The notes under the pieces: model-generated | Told to the model about the DNA's origin: nothing | Database searches by the model: none | Seen by the model: only the letters and a program-made list of their open reading frames with translations | Made by a program: the position numbers and the translations under genes | In this document: positions 41,679 through 51,596 of the stretch, piece by piece | How the letters are laid out: every line of letters begins with the position of its first letter | How positions within the stretch are numbered: the stretch's first letter is position 1 | Source of the DNA: Vibrio ziniensis | GTDB lineage: Bacteria > Pseudomonadota > Gammaproteobacteria > Enterobacterales > Vibrionaceae | Length of the DNA stretch: 64,000 nt | Assembly: GCF_011064285.1 (NCBI RefSeq) | Contig: NZ_CP049331.1 | Coordinates: 248,001 to 312,000, forward strand | Reading direction: 5' to 3'

Positions 41679-42659
41679 TCATACTTCAATATCTTTTAAG
41701 CTTGCATAGTAAGCAGGTAATGCTTTTTCTAACCAAAATTCTGGTTTTAAAATACTTCCGGACACGAAACCGACGTGCCCACCTTGCTCAAATAAACGAT
41801 AGTCGATGTTGTCAGGCAGGATAAATTTGGGAATCACAGCATCGTTCATAAATGGGTCATCTTTGGCATGAATGATCTGAGTCGGGACTTTGATTTGCTG
41901 TAGCTTATTGATGCCAGAGCACTTCTCATAATAGTCTTGTGAGTCCTTAAATCCATGCAGTGGTGCAGTAATTAAATCGTCGAAGTCGCTCAGGTGAGTG
42001 ACACGTTTAATGCTTTGATAGGAAAGCCCTAATTCACCTTTGAGCAGATGGTGCTTTTTCATTGCGCTGTTTTTTAGTGAAGAGACCAGATAGCGGCGAT
42101 AAACTTTGGAAAATCCGTGCTCAATGCGCTGAGCGCAAGCGGCTAAATCCAAAGGCGCAGAGACTACTGTCGCAGCAGTAACTATAGGGTCTTGGTTATA
42201 ATCAGCCAAATAGTTGACTAACATATTACCGCCTAATGAAATACCTGTTGCGATAATGGTGCGATTTGGGAAATGTTCTCTCAGATATTCCAGAACAAAG
42301 CGAGCATCTTCTACTTCACCTGAATGGTATGCACGAGCCAGATTATTAGGCTTACCGCTACAGCCGCGAAAGTGCATCATGACCGATAACCAGCCATCTT
42401 GGGCGAACGCCTGCATTAATCCATTAGCATAAGGACTGTAAAAACATCCTTCCAGGCCATGAAATAAAATGAAGATAGGCTTTTTAGATGCACTTTCGTT
42501 ATGCGCGTCTTCGCTCCATGCAAGATCGAGAAAATCACCGTCTGGCGTATCTAATGTTTGCCAAATAGGTTCGAATAACGCTTTCTTACGAATAAAGCGT
42601 GGAACTAATGTTTGTAGATGCGGGTTCTTCAAGCCTGTAGCGGCAACAAATTGGGTCAT
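41679..42659 (-). CDS. yheT: YheT-type alpha/beta hydrolase
   Basis: 326-aa alpha/beta hydrolase of the AB-hydrolase 4 (YheT/ABHD1-3) group. The nucleophile elbow GISLGGN (Ser about 145), the oxyanion HGLEG motif (about 69-73), and the late Asp (HAKDDPF) and His (GGHVGF) complete the triad. The N-terminal NPHLQTLVPRF is typical of YheT. The natural ester substrate is unknown. Confidence 0.88.
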   Translation of the reverse strand: MTQFVAATGLKNPHLQTLVPRFIRKKALFEPIWQTLDTPDGDFLDLAWSEDAHNESASKKPIFILFHGLEGCFYSPYANGLMQAFAQDGWLSVMMHFRGCSGKPNNLARAYHSGEVEDARFVLEYLREHFPNRTIIATGISLGGNMLVNYLADYNQDPIVTAATVVSAPLDLAACAQRIEHGFSKVYRRYLVSSLKNSAMKKHHLLKGELGLSYQSIKRVTHLSDFDDLITAPLHGFKDSQDYYEKCSGINKLQQIKVPTQIIHAKDDPFMNDAVIPKFILPDNIDYRLFEQGGHVGFVSGSILKPEFWLEKALPAYYASLKDIEV

Positions 42660-42779
42660 TGTCCAACCATCAAATGGATATAGTTATCTTTGCTTATCTA
42701 ATTCTGCAGCGTGGGCTACTGCAACTTCAAGTGGTCTTGTTTATATTGAGTATATACGCAATTAAACAAGCGGGAATGT

Positions 42780-43250
42780 TCAGCGCTTTGGAGCGGGTTT
42801 GGCGAACTGCTGGGCAAGGTTTTCTGCGCCAAGTTGTCGACAGTAACGCTGTGTCAGAGGGGCATCTTCATTATTAATCAAGGTAAGACTATTAATGCAA
42901 TCCACTAAATCTGACTGCTGCTGTTTTTCTAACTGGAGTTCAAACTGCAGTGCTTCACGATACAAGGTATCAGGCAGTGTTTTTTTTAGTTTGCGGCGCA
43001 ATTCTCTGTAGCTATGCAGCAGTGTTTCTGAGCGACTGATACATTCGCTCACTGTTTGCCAATCTTGCTCAAAAAAGGCAACTTGCTGCTCATCAAGCCA
43101 TTTGAGCAGCAGAAGCAAATTTACATTGCCGTTGAAATGGTTTTGCAGGTGTAAGCACGCCTCTTTAACTTCTCGAACGCTGTAGTACTGCAAACTGAAT
43201 TGCCATAGTCGCTCCAACGTAAGTGAAATTCTGACGTGCTCTTGGCTCAT
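42780..43250 (-). CDS. TIGR02444-type protein of unknown function
   Basis: A 156-aa helical protein lying directly after the ABC-F gene, overlapping it by 4 bp (start codon inside the end of the upstream gene), so translation is coupled. It begins LERLWQFSLQYYSVREV, and contains CLHLQNHFNGNVNLLLLLKW-type sequence recognised in the TIGR02444 family (residues about 30-50). No known activity; coupling suggests a link with YheS. Confidence 0.75.
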   Translation of the reverse strand: MSQEHVRISLTLERLWQFSLQYYSVREVKEACLHLQNHFNGNVNLLLLLKWLDEQQVAFFEQDWQTVSECISRSETLLHSYRELRRKLKKTLPDTLYREALQFELQLEKQQQSDLVDCINSLTLINNEDAPLTQRYCRQLGAENLAQQFAKPAPKR

Positions 43251-45169
43251 TGACTGTTGAACTCCTGTTCCATTTCTTCCAGCGTCTCTTGCTCGCTCAT
43301 CCAGTCCATCTCGATCTCTTCGAGTTCGCTCTTGGCTTGGGCTTGGATTGCGAGAACTTGGTTAAGTTTAGCTTTGTTTTCTGCATCATACAGTGAGGAC
43401 TCCGATAATTGTTGTTCAGAGTCTGCGATAATTTCGTTCAACTTATCCATTTTCGCTTCGAGTTGTGTCAGCTTTTTGCGAATTGGTGCAGTAAGCTTAC
43501 GCAGTTCCGCTTCACGGCGTTTTTGATCTTTCTTCGCAGCAGCACTGTTAGCGTTGTCTTTGGGCGCAACTTGAGCTTGTTGCTCTTTGCGTTCTGCTTT
43601 TTGTTGCTCCTGAAGCCATTTGTAGTAATCGGTTAAATCACCGTCAAACGGTGCGACTTGGCGATCATGGACCAGATACAAATCATCGGTTGTTGCACGC
43701 AATAGGTATCGGTCATGGCTGACGATAACCATGGCACCTTCAAAACTTTGTAGCGCAAGAGTTAGCGCTTGGCGCATGTCCAAATCAAGGTGGTTGGTTG
43801 GTTCATCGAGTAAGAGCAGGTTTGGTTTTTGCCACACAATCAGAGCCAACACTAGGCGAGCTTTTTCACCGCCGGAGAATGGACCGATTTTTTCCAGTGC
43901 TTTATCGCCATTAAAGCCAAAACTACCCAGATAATTACGCAGTTCTAATTCGTTTTTCTCTGGTGCGATTTGCATCATATGCTGCAAAGGTGTCTCTTCA
44001 GGATGAAGCGTTTCAAGTTGGTGCTGAGCGAAGTAGCCGATCTTCACACCTTGCGAATAAGTCAGATCGCCACCTTGCGGTGACAACTCATTGGATAGCA
44101 GTTTAATTAAGGTTGATTTACCAGCACCGTTACGACCAAGCAGACCGATACGGCTACCCGGAACCAAATTAAGGCGAATCTTCTCTAGGATAAGGTTATC
44201 GCCGTATCCTGCGCTTACATCATCCATCATCAGAATTGGGTTCGGAAGCGCTGAAGGCTCGCGAAATTCAAAGCTGAATGGGTTATCAAACTGAGCCGGC
44301 AGCACCTTCTCCATTCTTTCCAGAGCTTTAATACGACTTTGAGCCTGACGAGCTTTAGAGGCTTTGTAGCGGAAGCGGTCGATGTAGCTCTGCATGTGGC
44401 TCATCTGCTTTTGCTGCTTCTGATACATGGCTTGTTGCTGCAACATTTTCTGCGCTCGTTGGTTTTCAAACGATGAGTAGTTACCTGTGTACTCGTTGAG
44501 CTTTTGGTTTTCGATGTGAATGATGCGATTGATGATCGGATCGAGGAAATCACGGTCGTGAGAAATCAGAATCAGGGTTCCCGGATAGCTTTGTAACCAG
44601 CGCTCTAACCACATAACGGCATCTAAATCTAAGTGGTTGGTTGGTTCGTCGAGAAGAAGTAAATCTGAACGGCAGATCAGAGCTTGAGCAAGGTTGAGGC
44701 GCATGCGCCAACCACCAGAAAATTGAGTGAGGTTCCATGACATTTGCTCTTGGCTAAAACCGAGACCATCAAGTAGTTCAGATGCACGAGCGCGGATGCT
44801 GTAACCGCCAATTGTTTCGATTTTTCCGTGTAGCTCGGCAACAAGAGTGCCGTTATCGGCATGCTCTGCATCAGTGAGTTGACGCTCTAAATCGCGATAT
44901 TCTCGGTCACCATCGATGACGTATTCCAAAGCACTTCGCTCTAACGCCAGTGTTTCTTGTGCCACCCAAGCCAGCTCCCATTGAGCTGGCTTGCTGAATG
45001 AGCCTGCATCAATAGACAGCTCGTCTTTTAAAAGAGCAAAAAGGGTTGATTTGCCGCAACCGTTTTTGCCCACTAAACCCACTTTGTCACCTGGGTTTAT
45101 GGTTGCTGATGCTTGGTCTAGCAGCGGCTTTCCGCCACGTAGTAACTGGATGTCCGAGAAGATAATCAT
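43247..45169 (-). CDS. yheS: ABC-F ATPase YheS
   Basis: Soluble 640-aa protein with two ABC cassettes and no membrane domain; ABC-F proteins bind the ribosomal E site and ease certain stalled states. Walker A motifs GKNGCGKST (about 35-43) and GRNGAGKST (about 345) are each followed by signature FSGGWRMRL or FSGGEKARL and a LLLLDEPTNHLDLD Walker B. The inter-cassette linker (KMLQQQAMYQKQQKQM) and a charged C-terminal coiled coil are typical of YheS. Position next to yheT and kefG is as in E. coli. Confidence 0.93.
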   Translation of the reverse strand: MIIFSDIQLLRGGKPLLDQASATINPGDKVGLVGKNGCGKSTLFALLKDELSIDAGSFSKPAQWELAWVAQETLALERSALEYVIDGDREYRDLERQLTDAEHADNGTLVAELHGKIETIGGYSIRARASELLDGLGFSQEQMSWNLTQFSGGWRMRLNLAQALICRSDLLLLDEPTNHLDLDAVMWLERWLQSYPGTLILISHDRDFLDPIINRIIHIENQKLNEYTGNYSSFENQRAQKMLQQQAMYQKQQKQMSHMQSYIDRFRYKASKARQAQSRIKALERMEKVLPAQFDNPFSFEFREPSALPNPILMMDDVSAGYGDNLILEKIRLNLVPGSRIGLLGRNGAGKSTLIKLLSNELSPQGGDLTYSQGVKIGYFAQHQLETLHPEETPLQHMMQIAPEKNELELRNYLGSFGFNGDKALEKIGPFSGGEKARLVLALIVWQKPNLLLLDEPTNHLDLDMRQALTLALQSFEGAMVIVSHDRYLLRATTDDLYLVHDRQVAPFDGDLTDYYKWLQEQQKAERKEQQAQVAPKDNANSAAAKKDQKRREAELRKLTAPIRKKLTQLEAKMDKLNEIIADSEQQLSESSLYDAENKAKLNQVLAIQAQAKSELEEIEMDWMSEQETLEEMEQEFNSQ

Positions 45170-45277
45170 AAATTTGTATTAGCTATTAGAAAGAGTTGCC
45201 GTTGAGATATCGCCCAGAATAGTAGGGGCAACGAGGATAAATGTCGATCATTATGCAATTTACGTTATGATGCTTAT

Positions 45278-45400
45278 GCCCTTCCTACTTGAAGGTGCAG
45301 CGGTGTTGGCTACGTTCGTTCACCCCAATTACATAGTTATCTATGCTCATGGGGACTCACTGACTTGCCGCCTACCTGCAACTCCAAGTAGTTTGGGTAT
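45278..45400. repeat. 123-bp palindromic intergenic repeat upstream of kefG
   Basis: CTACTTGAAGGTGCAG (45285-45300) and CTGCAACTCCAAGTAG (45376-45391) are inverted repeats matching at 14 of 16 positions, extended outward by ATGCCC and GGGTAT. I recall closely similar sequence dispersed between genes in Vibrio genomes, which makes it a non-autonomous repeat; copy number cannot be seen here. A 60-codon open frame crosses it and is considered spurious. Confidence 0.65.
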
Positions 45401-45445
45401 CGCAACAGTTACCAATTTGATAACGTTACGGAGTGCAGTCAAGGA

Positions 45446-46024
45446 ATGACAAAAGATACGTCGTCTGCTTCACAAAAGCCTAAAGTCTTAGTGATTTATG
45501 CTCATCCTGAGCCACATCACTCTATCGCTAACCAAGTGATGATCAAAAAGATCTCATCACTTGAACATGTCTCCATTCTTGATCTTTATGCGACTTATCC
45601 AGACTTCTTCATTGACGTCCAAGCTGAGCGCCAACGCTTACTCGAACACGATGTGATTGTTTTTCAACATCCACTGTATATGTATTCGTGTCCGGCACTG
45701 CTAAAAGAGTGGATGGATAGGATATTAGCGAAAGGGTTTGCTTTCGGTAATAAAAGTGAGCTGCAGGGCAAAGTCTGGCGTAGTGTGATAACCACTGGTG
45801 GTAATGTCGATGCCTTTGGTGAAAAGGGTTATAACCGTTATCCGCTGAAAGAGATTTTGCAACCCTTTGAACTGACTGCGGCGTTGTGTCGTATGCAGTG
45901 GATGGAACCTTTGGTGTTGTATTGGTCGCGCAATGTCAGTGATGTTGAACGTTATCAGCATGCAGAAGCCTATCGACAATGGCTAAACGACCCACTTGCT
46001 GAGCAAGGAGAGCATCATGGCTGA
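45446..46024 (+). CDS. kefG: KefG, ancillary quinone oxidoreductase of the KefB channel
   Basis: Flavodoxin-fold NAD(P)H:quinone oxidoreductase-like protein needed for full KefB activity. 192 aa: VLVIYAHPEPHHSIAN (FMN phosphate site, about residues 14-29), FQHPLYMYSCPALLKEWMDR and GGNVDAFGEKGYN. The assigned ATG has GGAG 12 bp upstream and AAGGA directly before it, an unfavourable spacing; no better in-frame start was found. It overlaps kefB by 8 bp. Confidence 0.9.
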   Translation: MTKDTSSASQKPKVLVIYAHPEPHHSIANQVMIKKISSLEHVSILDLYATYPDFFIDVQAERQRLLEHDVIVFQHPLYMYSCPALLKEWMDRILAKGFAFGNKSELQGKVWRSVITTGGNVDAFGEKGYNRYPLKEILQPFELTAALCRMQWMEPLVLYWSRNVSDVERYQHAEAYRQWLNDPLAEQGEHHG

Positions 46025-47822
46025 GTTAGGCAGCGATTTCCTGCAAAGTACGGCGGTATTTCTTACCGCAGCCGTTGTGGCAGTGCCTTTGGCGCAAAGG
46101 GCTGGGTTAGGTTCTGTTCTTGGATATTTGTTAGCTGGCGTGATAATTGGGCCTTGGGGATTAGGTTTAATCAGCGATGTTGAAGCGATTATGCACTTTG
46201 CAGAATTTGGCGTAGTGCTATTGCTCTTTCTGATTGGCTTAGAGTTGAACCCAAGAAAACTATGGCAAATGCGAGGTCCAATATTAGGCTTAGGCGGTGC
46301 TCAAGTGGTCGTCACGACCGCGGTAATTGCCAGTATCACCTCGCTAATGGGAATCGGTTGGCAAAGCAGTTTAGTGATTGGTATGGGCTTGGCTCTTTCC
46401 TCTACAGCTATAGCACTGCGAGTCATTGAAGAGCGAGGGTTATCTCGCAGTGAAACTGGGCAATCTGGTTTTGCAGTATTGCTGTTTCAGGATATTGCGG
46501 TCATTCCAATGCTGGCAATGTTACCAGTATTGGCGGGAAACACTGGGGGAAGCTGGCTTGATGTGGTTTGGATGCTGTGTGGCATCGTCGGTTTGCTGGT
46601 CGGCGGTCATTTCCTCTTAAGTCCACTGTTCCGCTATATCGTATTGAGCGGAGTGCGTGAGCTATTTACTGTAGCCGCGTTACTGTTGGTTATCGGTATT
46701 GCACTGCTGATGCAGCAATTAGGCTTGTCGATGGCGCTTGGTACTTTCTTGGCTGGGGTGTTATTAGCCGAAAGTGAATTCCGTCATGAACTTGAAATCG
46801 CGATCGAACCTTTTAAAGGTTTACTGCTTGGGCTGTTTTTTATCTCTGTTGGTATGGCGGTCGATTTAGGGTTGCTTGCTCTTGAGCCGTTAAGCATATT
46901 GTTGGCTGTGATTGGACTGGTGACTGTCAAAGGTCTACTTCTTTATGTCTTAGCTCGTTTTTCTGGTACTCGTGCAAAAGCGCGCAGTCGCATGGCGGCG
47001 ATTCTAAGCCAAGGTGGTGAGTTTGCTTTTGTTATTTTCACTGCAGCAAGTAATCAAGGGTTGCTAAAATCTGAGCAAGCGGCATTCCTACTGGTTGTCG
47101 TGAGTTTATCAATGGTAACCACGCCATTATTGCTTTCCGCTCAGAGCCGTTGGTTTGCTCGTAACTTGAATACCTCCGATGACGAAGCTATTGGTTCGGA
47201 TATTTTTGATAAAGAACCCAGAGTTATCATTGCAGGCTTTGGGCGTTTTGGACAAATTGTTGGTCGCTTGATGTATGCTAACAAGATCAAAATAACCGTA
47301 TTGGAAAGTGATGCAAGCCAAATAAAATTACTACGTAAATACGGATATAAAGTATTCTATGGTGATGCTACCCAGCTTGAGTTGTTGCGAGCCGCTGGTG
47401 CAGATGAAGCTGAAGCTATTGTGATCTGTACCGATGCTCCTGATGAGGTAGTGAAAATAGTCGAGCTTTGTAAACATCACTTTCCGAAGTTGAAAATACT
47501 GGCTCGCGCCCGAAGTCGTGTTGAAGCTTACCAACTAATGAATCATGGGGTGGAGCGGTACTCTCGTGAGACCTTTTTAGGCGCGTTGGATCTCGGTCGA
47601 CAAACGCTTATCTCATTGGGCATGCATCCTTATGAAGCGAAAAGAGCAGAGGCACATTTCCGTAAGCTCGATATGTCGATGCTCAAAGAGCTGCTACCTC
47701 AGCATAATGAAGGTAAACAGCTTAATTTGAGAGCCAAAGAAGCCCGTAAAGAGCTCGAAGAAATTTTTGGTCGCGAGATGGATGGAGACAGACAATCTCG
47801 TAGCTATTGGGAAAAAGATTAA
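46017..47822 (+). CDS. kefB: glutathione-regulated potassium-efflux system protein KefB
   Basis: CPA2-family K+/H+ antiporter kept closed by glutathione and opened by glutathione adducts of electrophiles, acidifying the cytoplasm for protection. 601 aa from the ATG at 46017 (AAGGAG six bases before). About 12 membrane segments fill residues 5-380, then the RCK (TrkA-N) domain begins VIIAGFGRFGQIVGRLM (about 402). LALSSTAIALRVIEERG and QDIAVIP are the transport motifs. The C-terminal regulatory tail is intact (ELEEIFGREMDGD). Confidence 0.93.
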   Translation: MAELGSDFLQSTAVFLTAAVVAVPLAQRAGLGSVLGYLLAGVIIGPWGLGLISDVEAIMHFAEFGVVLLLFLIGLELNPRKLWQMRGPILGLGGAQVVVTTAVIASITSLMGIGWQSSLVIGMGLALSSTAIALRVIEERGLSRSETGQSGFAVLLFQDIAVIPMLAMLPVLAGNTGGSWLDVVWMLCGIVGLLVGGHFLLSPLFRYIVLSGVRELFTVAALLLVIGIALLMQQLGLSMALGTFLAGVLLAESEFRHELEIAIEPFKGLLLGLFFISVGMAVDLGLLALEPLSILLAVIGLVTVKGLLLYVLARFSGTRAKARSRMAAILSQGGEFAFVIFTAASNQGLLKSEQAAFLLVVVSLSMVTTPLLLSAQSRWFARNLNTSDDEAIGSDIFDKEPRVIIAGFGRFGQIVGRLMYANKIKITVLESDASQIKLLRKYGYKVFYGDATQLELLRAAGADEAEAIVICTDAPDEVVKIVELCKHHFPKLKILARARSRVEAYQLMNHGVERYSRETFLGALDLGRQTLISLGMHPYEAKRAEAHFRKLDMSMLKELLPQHNEGKQLNLRAKEARKELEEIFGREMDGDRQSRSYWEKD

Positions 47823-47832
47823 AGCAGTCATT

Positions 47833-47904
47833 CACTTAGAAACGATATTGCAGTTAGAAACGATAGTTCAGTTAGAAGAAAGAATTCAGTTAGAAACTGA
47901 GTCG
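47833..47904 (+). repeat. four tandem 18-bp repeats between kefB and yheV
   Basis: Consecutive units: CACTTAGAAACGATATTG (47833), CAGTTAGAAACGATAGTT (47851), CAGTTAGAAGAAAGAATT (47869), CAGTTAGAAACTGAGTCG (47887). The first 9-12 bases are best kept. The period is a multiple of three and one frame is open through all four units to TAA at 47905 (encoding QLETIV-like blocks), but it is +1 relative to kefB and has no start codon. Confidence 0.85.
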
Positions 47905-47926
47905 TAAAGTAGTAGGAAGTCCAAAC

Positions 47927-48127
47927 GTGAACATAAAAAAACGCTTTATTGCAGGGGCAAGTTGTCCAAGTTGTAAAGCTCAAGATACTCTGCGCTGGTG
48001 GATAGAGAACAATATAGAGCTGGTAGAATGCGTTGAATGTGATTATTCAGAACAGCGTAAACCGAAATCTGTAGAGAAAAGTGAACACGGGCAAGAACAA
48101 ATGATCGGCATTTTTAAGCCGGAATAA
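47927..48127 (+). CDS. yheV: YheV family putative zinc-ribbon protein
   Basis: A 66-aa protein starting at GTG with AGGAAG upstream. Cysteines 13/16 (CPSC) and 35/38 (CVEC) make a zinc ribbon of the YheV/DNA-directed polymerase-subunit-like kind. The function is unknown. It lies between kefB and slyD, as in E. coli. Confidence 0.85.
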   Translation: MNIKKRFIAGASCPSCKAQDTLRWWIENNIELVECVECDYSEQRKPKSVEKSEHGQEQMIGIFKPE

Positions 48128-48225
48128 TTGAGTTTCTGCTCACGATCCCCATAATATCCATCGTTAGATTATTTTTAGACATGACTTAATGTGTCTAGAA
48201 GCACCAAAACCGCCCTGGAGCCGTT

Positions 48226-48855
48226 ATGAAAATTGAAAAGAACGTGGTTGTAAGTCTTGCTTACCAAGTAAAACTGGAAGATGGCATCGTTGTAGACCAA
48301 TCTACAGTGGAAGCACCACTAGATTACCTACATGGTCACAACAACCTAATCACTGGCCTTGAGAAAGAGCTAGAAGGCAAAGTAGCAGGCGACAAGTTCA
48401 CTGCAACTATCGCACCTGAAGATGCATACGGTGAGCACAGCGATGATCTTGTTCAACGCGTTCCTGCAAATGTATTCCAAGGTGTTGACGAAATCGAAGT
48501 TGGTATGCGCTTCCTTGCGGATACTGATCAAGGTCCAATCCCTGTAGAAATCACAGAAGTAGACGGCGACGAAGTTGTTGTAGACGGCAACCACATGCTT
48601 GCTGGTCACACACTGACTTTCGACGTTGAAGTGGTTGCAGTTCGTGAAGCGACAGCTGAAGAGTTAGAGCACGGCCACGTACACCAAGCTGGTGGCTGTG
48701 GTGGTCACGGGCACGACCACGACCATGAAGGTTGTTGCGGCGGCCATGGTCATGAAGATGACCATGAATGTTGTGGTGGTCACGGTCATCACCATGATCA
48801 CGACCACGACCACGACCATAAAGATGGCTGTTGCGGTGGCGGTCACTGCCACTAA
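48226..48855 (+). CDS. slyD: FKBP-type peptidyl-prolyl isomerase and metallochaperone SlyD
   Basis: Prolyl isomerase and chaperone that also stores nickel and other metals for hydrogenase and other enzymes. Residues 1-70 and 130-150 form the FKBP domain, with the insert-in-flap chaperone domain between. The C-terminal tail (about 150-209) is rich in His, Gly and Cys-Cys pairs (repeats of GCCGGHGH, HDHDHD) and is the metal-binding part. 209 aa is slightly longer than E. coli SlyD (196). Confidence 0.95.
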   Translation: MKIEKNVVVSLAYQVKLEDGIVVDQSTVEAPLDYLHGHNNLITGLEKELEGKVAGDKFTATIAPEDAYGEHSDDLVQRVPANVFQGVDEIEVGMRFLADTDQGPIPVEITEVDGDEVVVDGNHMLAGHTLTFDVEVVAVREATAEELEHGHVHQAGGCGGHGHDHDHEGCCGGHGHEDDHECCGGHGHHHDHDHDHDHKDGCCGGGHCH

Positions 48856-48901
48856 TAGTGAGTTATGGGGTTGCGATAAGCGACGCCTAGCCCTATAAAG
48901 G

Positions 48902-48936
48902 AAAGCGCGAATCGAGTGATCGGTTGGCGCTTTTTT
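48902..48936 (+). terminator. terminator after slyD
   Basis: AAAGCGC (48902-48908) pairs with GCGCTTT (48927-48933), followed by further T residues (TTTTTT at 48931-48936). The loop of 18 nt has additional partial pairing. Confidence 0.7.
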
Positions 48937-48967
48937 ATTACCTCTTCTTAATACGTAAGGACTATTT

Positions 48968-49927
48968 ATGTCGCAGCCATTTTCTATCGCTATTCACGGT
49001 GGAGCAGGAACCATACTGCGTGATCAAATGAGTGATGAACTTAGAGTAGAAATTCTGTCAGCGTTGGAAAAATCAGTAAAAGCTGGGCATGAAATTCTGG
49101 CTCAAGGTGGCGATGCGCTTGATGCCGTGGTGGCTGCGGTCAAGGTATTGGAAGATGCACCTCAATTCAATGCAGGCAAAGGCTCTGTATTAACCAACAA
49201 AGAAATGGTTGAGATGGATGCGTCTGTCATGCATGGTCGAGAAATGAATGCGGGAGCGGTAACGGGGATTCGCCATATTAAAAATCCTATTGAGTTAGCA
49301 CGTGACGTGATGCTGATAAGCGAGCATGTTTTGTTAATGGGGGATGGTGCAGAAGAGTTCGCATTTAGCTTAGGTTATGAATACACCGAGCAGGACTATT
49401 TCTTTACTGACCGCCGTTATGAACAGCTACAGTCGATGAAAGAAAAAGGCTTGTTTGCTCTTTCCGAAGCTAAGTACTCGGCAGAAGATAAGTATCCGGA
49501 TGATAAAAAATTTGGCACGGTAGGTGCTGTAGCACTGGATAAGCAAGGTAACTTGGCTGCTGCGACAAGTACTGGCGGAATTACGAATAAAAAATTCGGC
49601 CGTGTTGGCGATTCTCCAATTATTGGTGCAGGTACGATTGCAGAAAATGGCAATGTGGCGGTTTCGACTACAGGTATGGGAGAGTTCTTTATTCGTAAGA
49701 TGGTCGCAGGGGACGTTGCTGCAAGAATGCGCTATTTGAAAGAAGATGTTCATACCGCTTGTGAGCACATTATTAACGGTGACTTGAAAGCGATGGGGGG
49801 CGAAGGTGGCTTGATTGCGGTGGACGCAAATGGTGATATTCACTTTGCGATGAATAGTTCTGGTATGTACCGGGCTAGTATCGATAATAAAGGTAACCTT
49901 GACGTCAAAATTTATGCTGATGAATGA
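48968..49927 (+). CDS. isoaspartyl peptidase / L-asparaginase (Ntn hydrolase)
   Basis: Plant-type asparaginase (family T2) that autocleaves before a threonine to give alpha and beta subunits and removes iso-Asp dipeptides. 319 aa: IHGGAGT start, NAGKGSVL and the cleavage site G183-T184 in KFGTVGAVALD, with the second-half TGMGE. No signal peptide is present, so it should be cytosolic. It lies between slyD and purA; gene symbol iaaA is used for the E. coli homologue. Confidence 0.88.
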   Translation: MSQPFSIAIHGGAGTILRDQMSDELRVEILSALEKSVKAGHEILAQGGDALDAVVAAVKVLEDAPQFNAGKGSVLTNKEMVEMDASVMHGREMNAGAVTGIRHIKNPIELARDVMLISEHVLLMGDGAEEFAFSLGYEYTEQDYFFTDRRYEQLQSMKEKGLFALSEAKYSAEDKYPDDKKFGTVGAVALDKQGNLAAATSTGGITNKKFGRVGDSPIIGAGTIAENGNVAVSTTGMGEFFIRKMVAGDVAARMRYLKEDVHTACEHIINGDLKAMGGEGGLIAVDANGDIHFAMNSSGMYRASIDNKGNLDVKIYADE

Positions 49928-50010
49928 TGTTTCGGCTTAAATGTAAGAATTATCTTTCAGCTCATTTAGCAACAAACTTTTTGTCTAAAAAATGACTGCA
50001 ACTGATCAAA

Positions 50011-50024
50011 TTCGGTGCTAGAAT
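50011..50024 (+). promoter_or_regulatory. probable purA promoter (extended -10)
   Basis: TGCTAGAAT (50016-50024) is an extended -10 box 32 bp before the purA start codon. TGACTG at 49993 would be a -35 hexamer at a wide 20-bp spacing, so recognition probably relies on the TG extension. No PurR palindrome was found. Confidence 0.4.
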
Positions 50025-50034
50025 CCATTTTTAA

Positions 50035-51372
<1,338 letters not shown>

Positions 51373-51391
51373 GTTAGATACTCGTTTAAAG

Positions 51392-51417
51392 AACCGGCTC
51401 TATGAGTCGGTTTTTTT
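51392..51417 (+). terminator. terminator after purA
   Basis: AACCGgCTC-TAT-GAGtCGGTT (G-T wobble at one position) followed by TTTTTTT. Confidence 0.85.
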
Positions 51418-51483
51418 ATGCCGAGAGTGATGGTATTTTGTTCTTCGGTGGCAATTAATTGCCGATTATTTACCAGTTTGACC

Positions 51484-51510
51484 TAAAGAGATCCGCTTAA
51501 TCGCCGATAA
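51484..51510 (+). promoter_or_regulatory. sigma-28 (FliA) promoter of motX
   Basis: TAAA (51484-51487), a 15-bp spacer and GCCGATAA (51503-51510) match the flagellar sigma-28 consensus TAAA-N15-GCCGATAA at every position. It is about 87 bp upstream of the motX start codon and agrees with late (class IV) flagellar expression of motX in vibrios. Confidence 0.85.
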
Positions 51511-51596
51511 AAAAATCAAACCAGTCATTATGCGTAATAACGCGATACTCAAGACATTGAGTAACATGGCTATCGGAATTAAGTAAGAGTGCATGT

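Noticed and set aside
45267..45449. 60-codon open frame upstream of kefG
   Set aside because: It lies almost wholly inside the palindromic repeat, has no ribosome site and no recognisable similarity.
47833..47904. Tandem 18-bp units as a CRISPR array
   Set aside because: The units are contiguous without spacers and there are no cas genes nearby.
48664..48898. Val/Met/Thr-rich open frames on both strands over the end of slyD
   Set aside because: They are frame shadows of the His-Gly-Cys repeats of SlyD.
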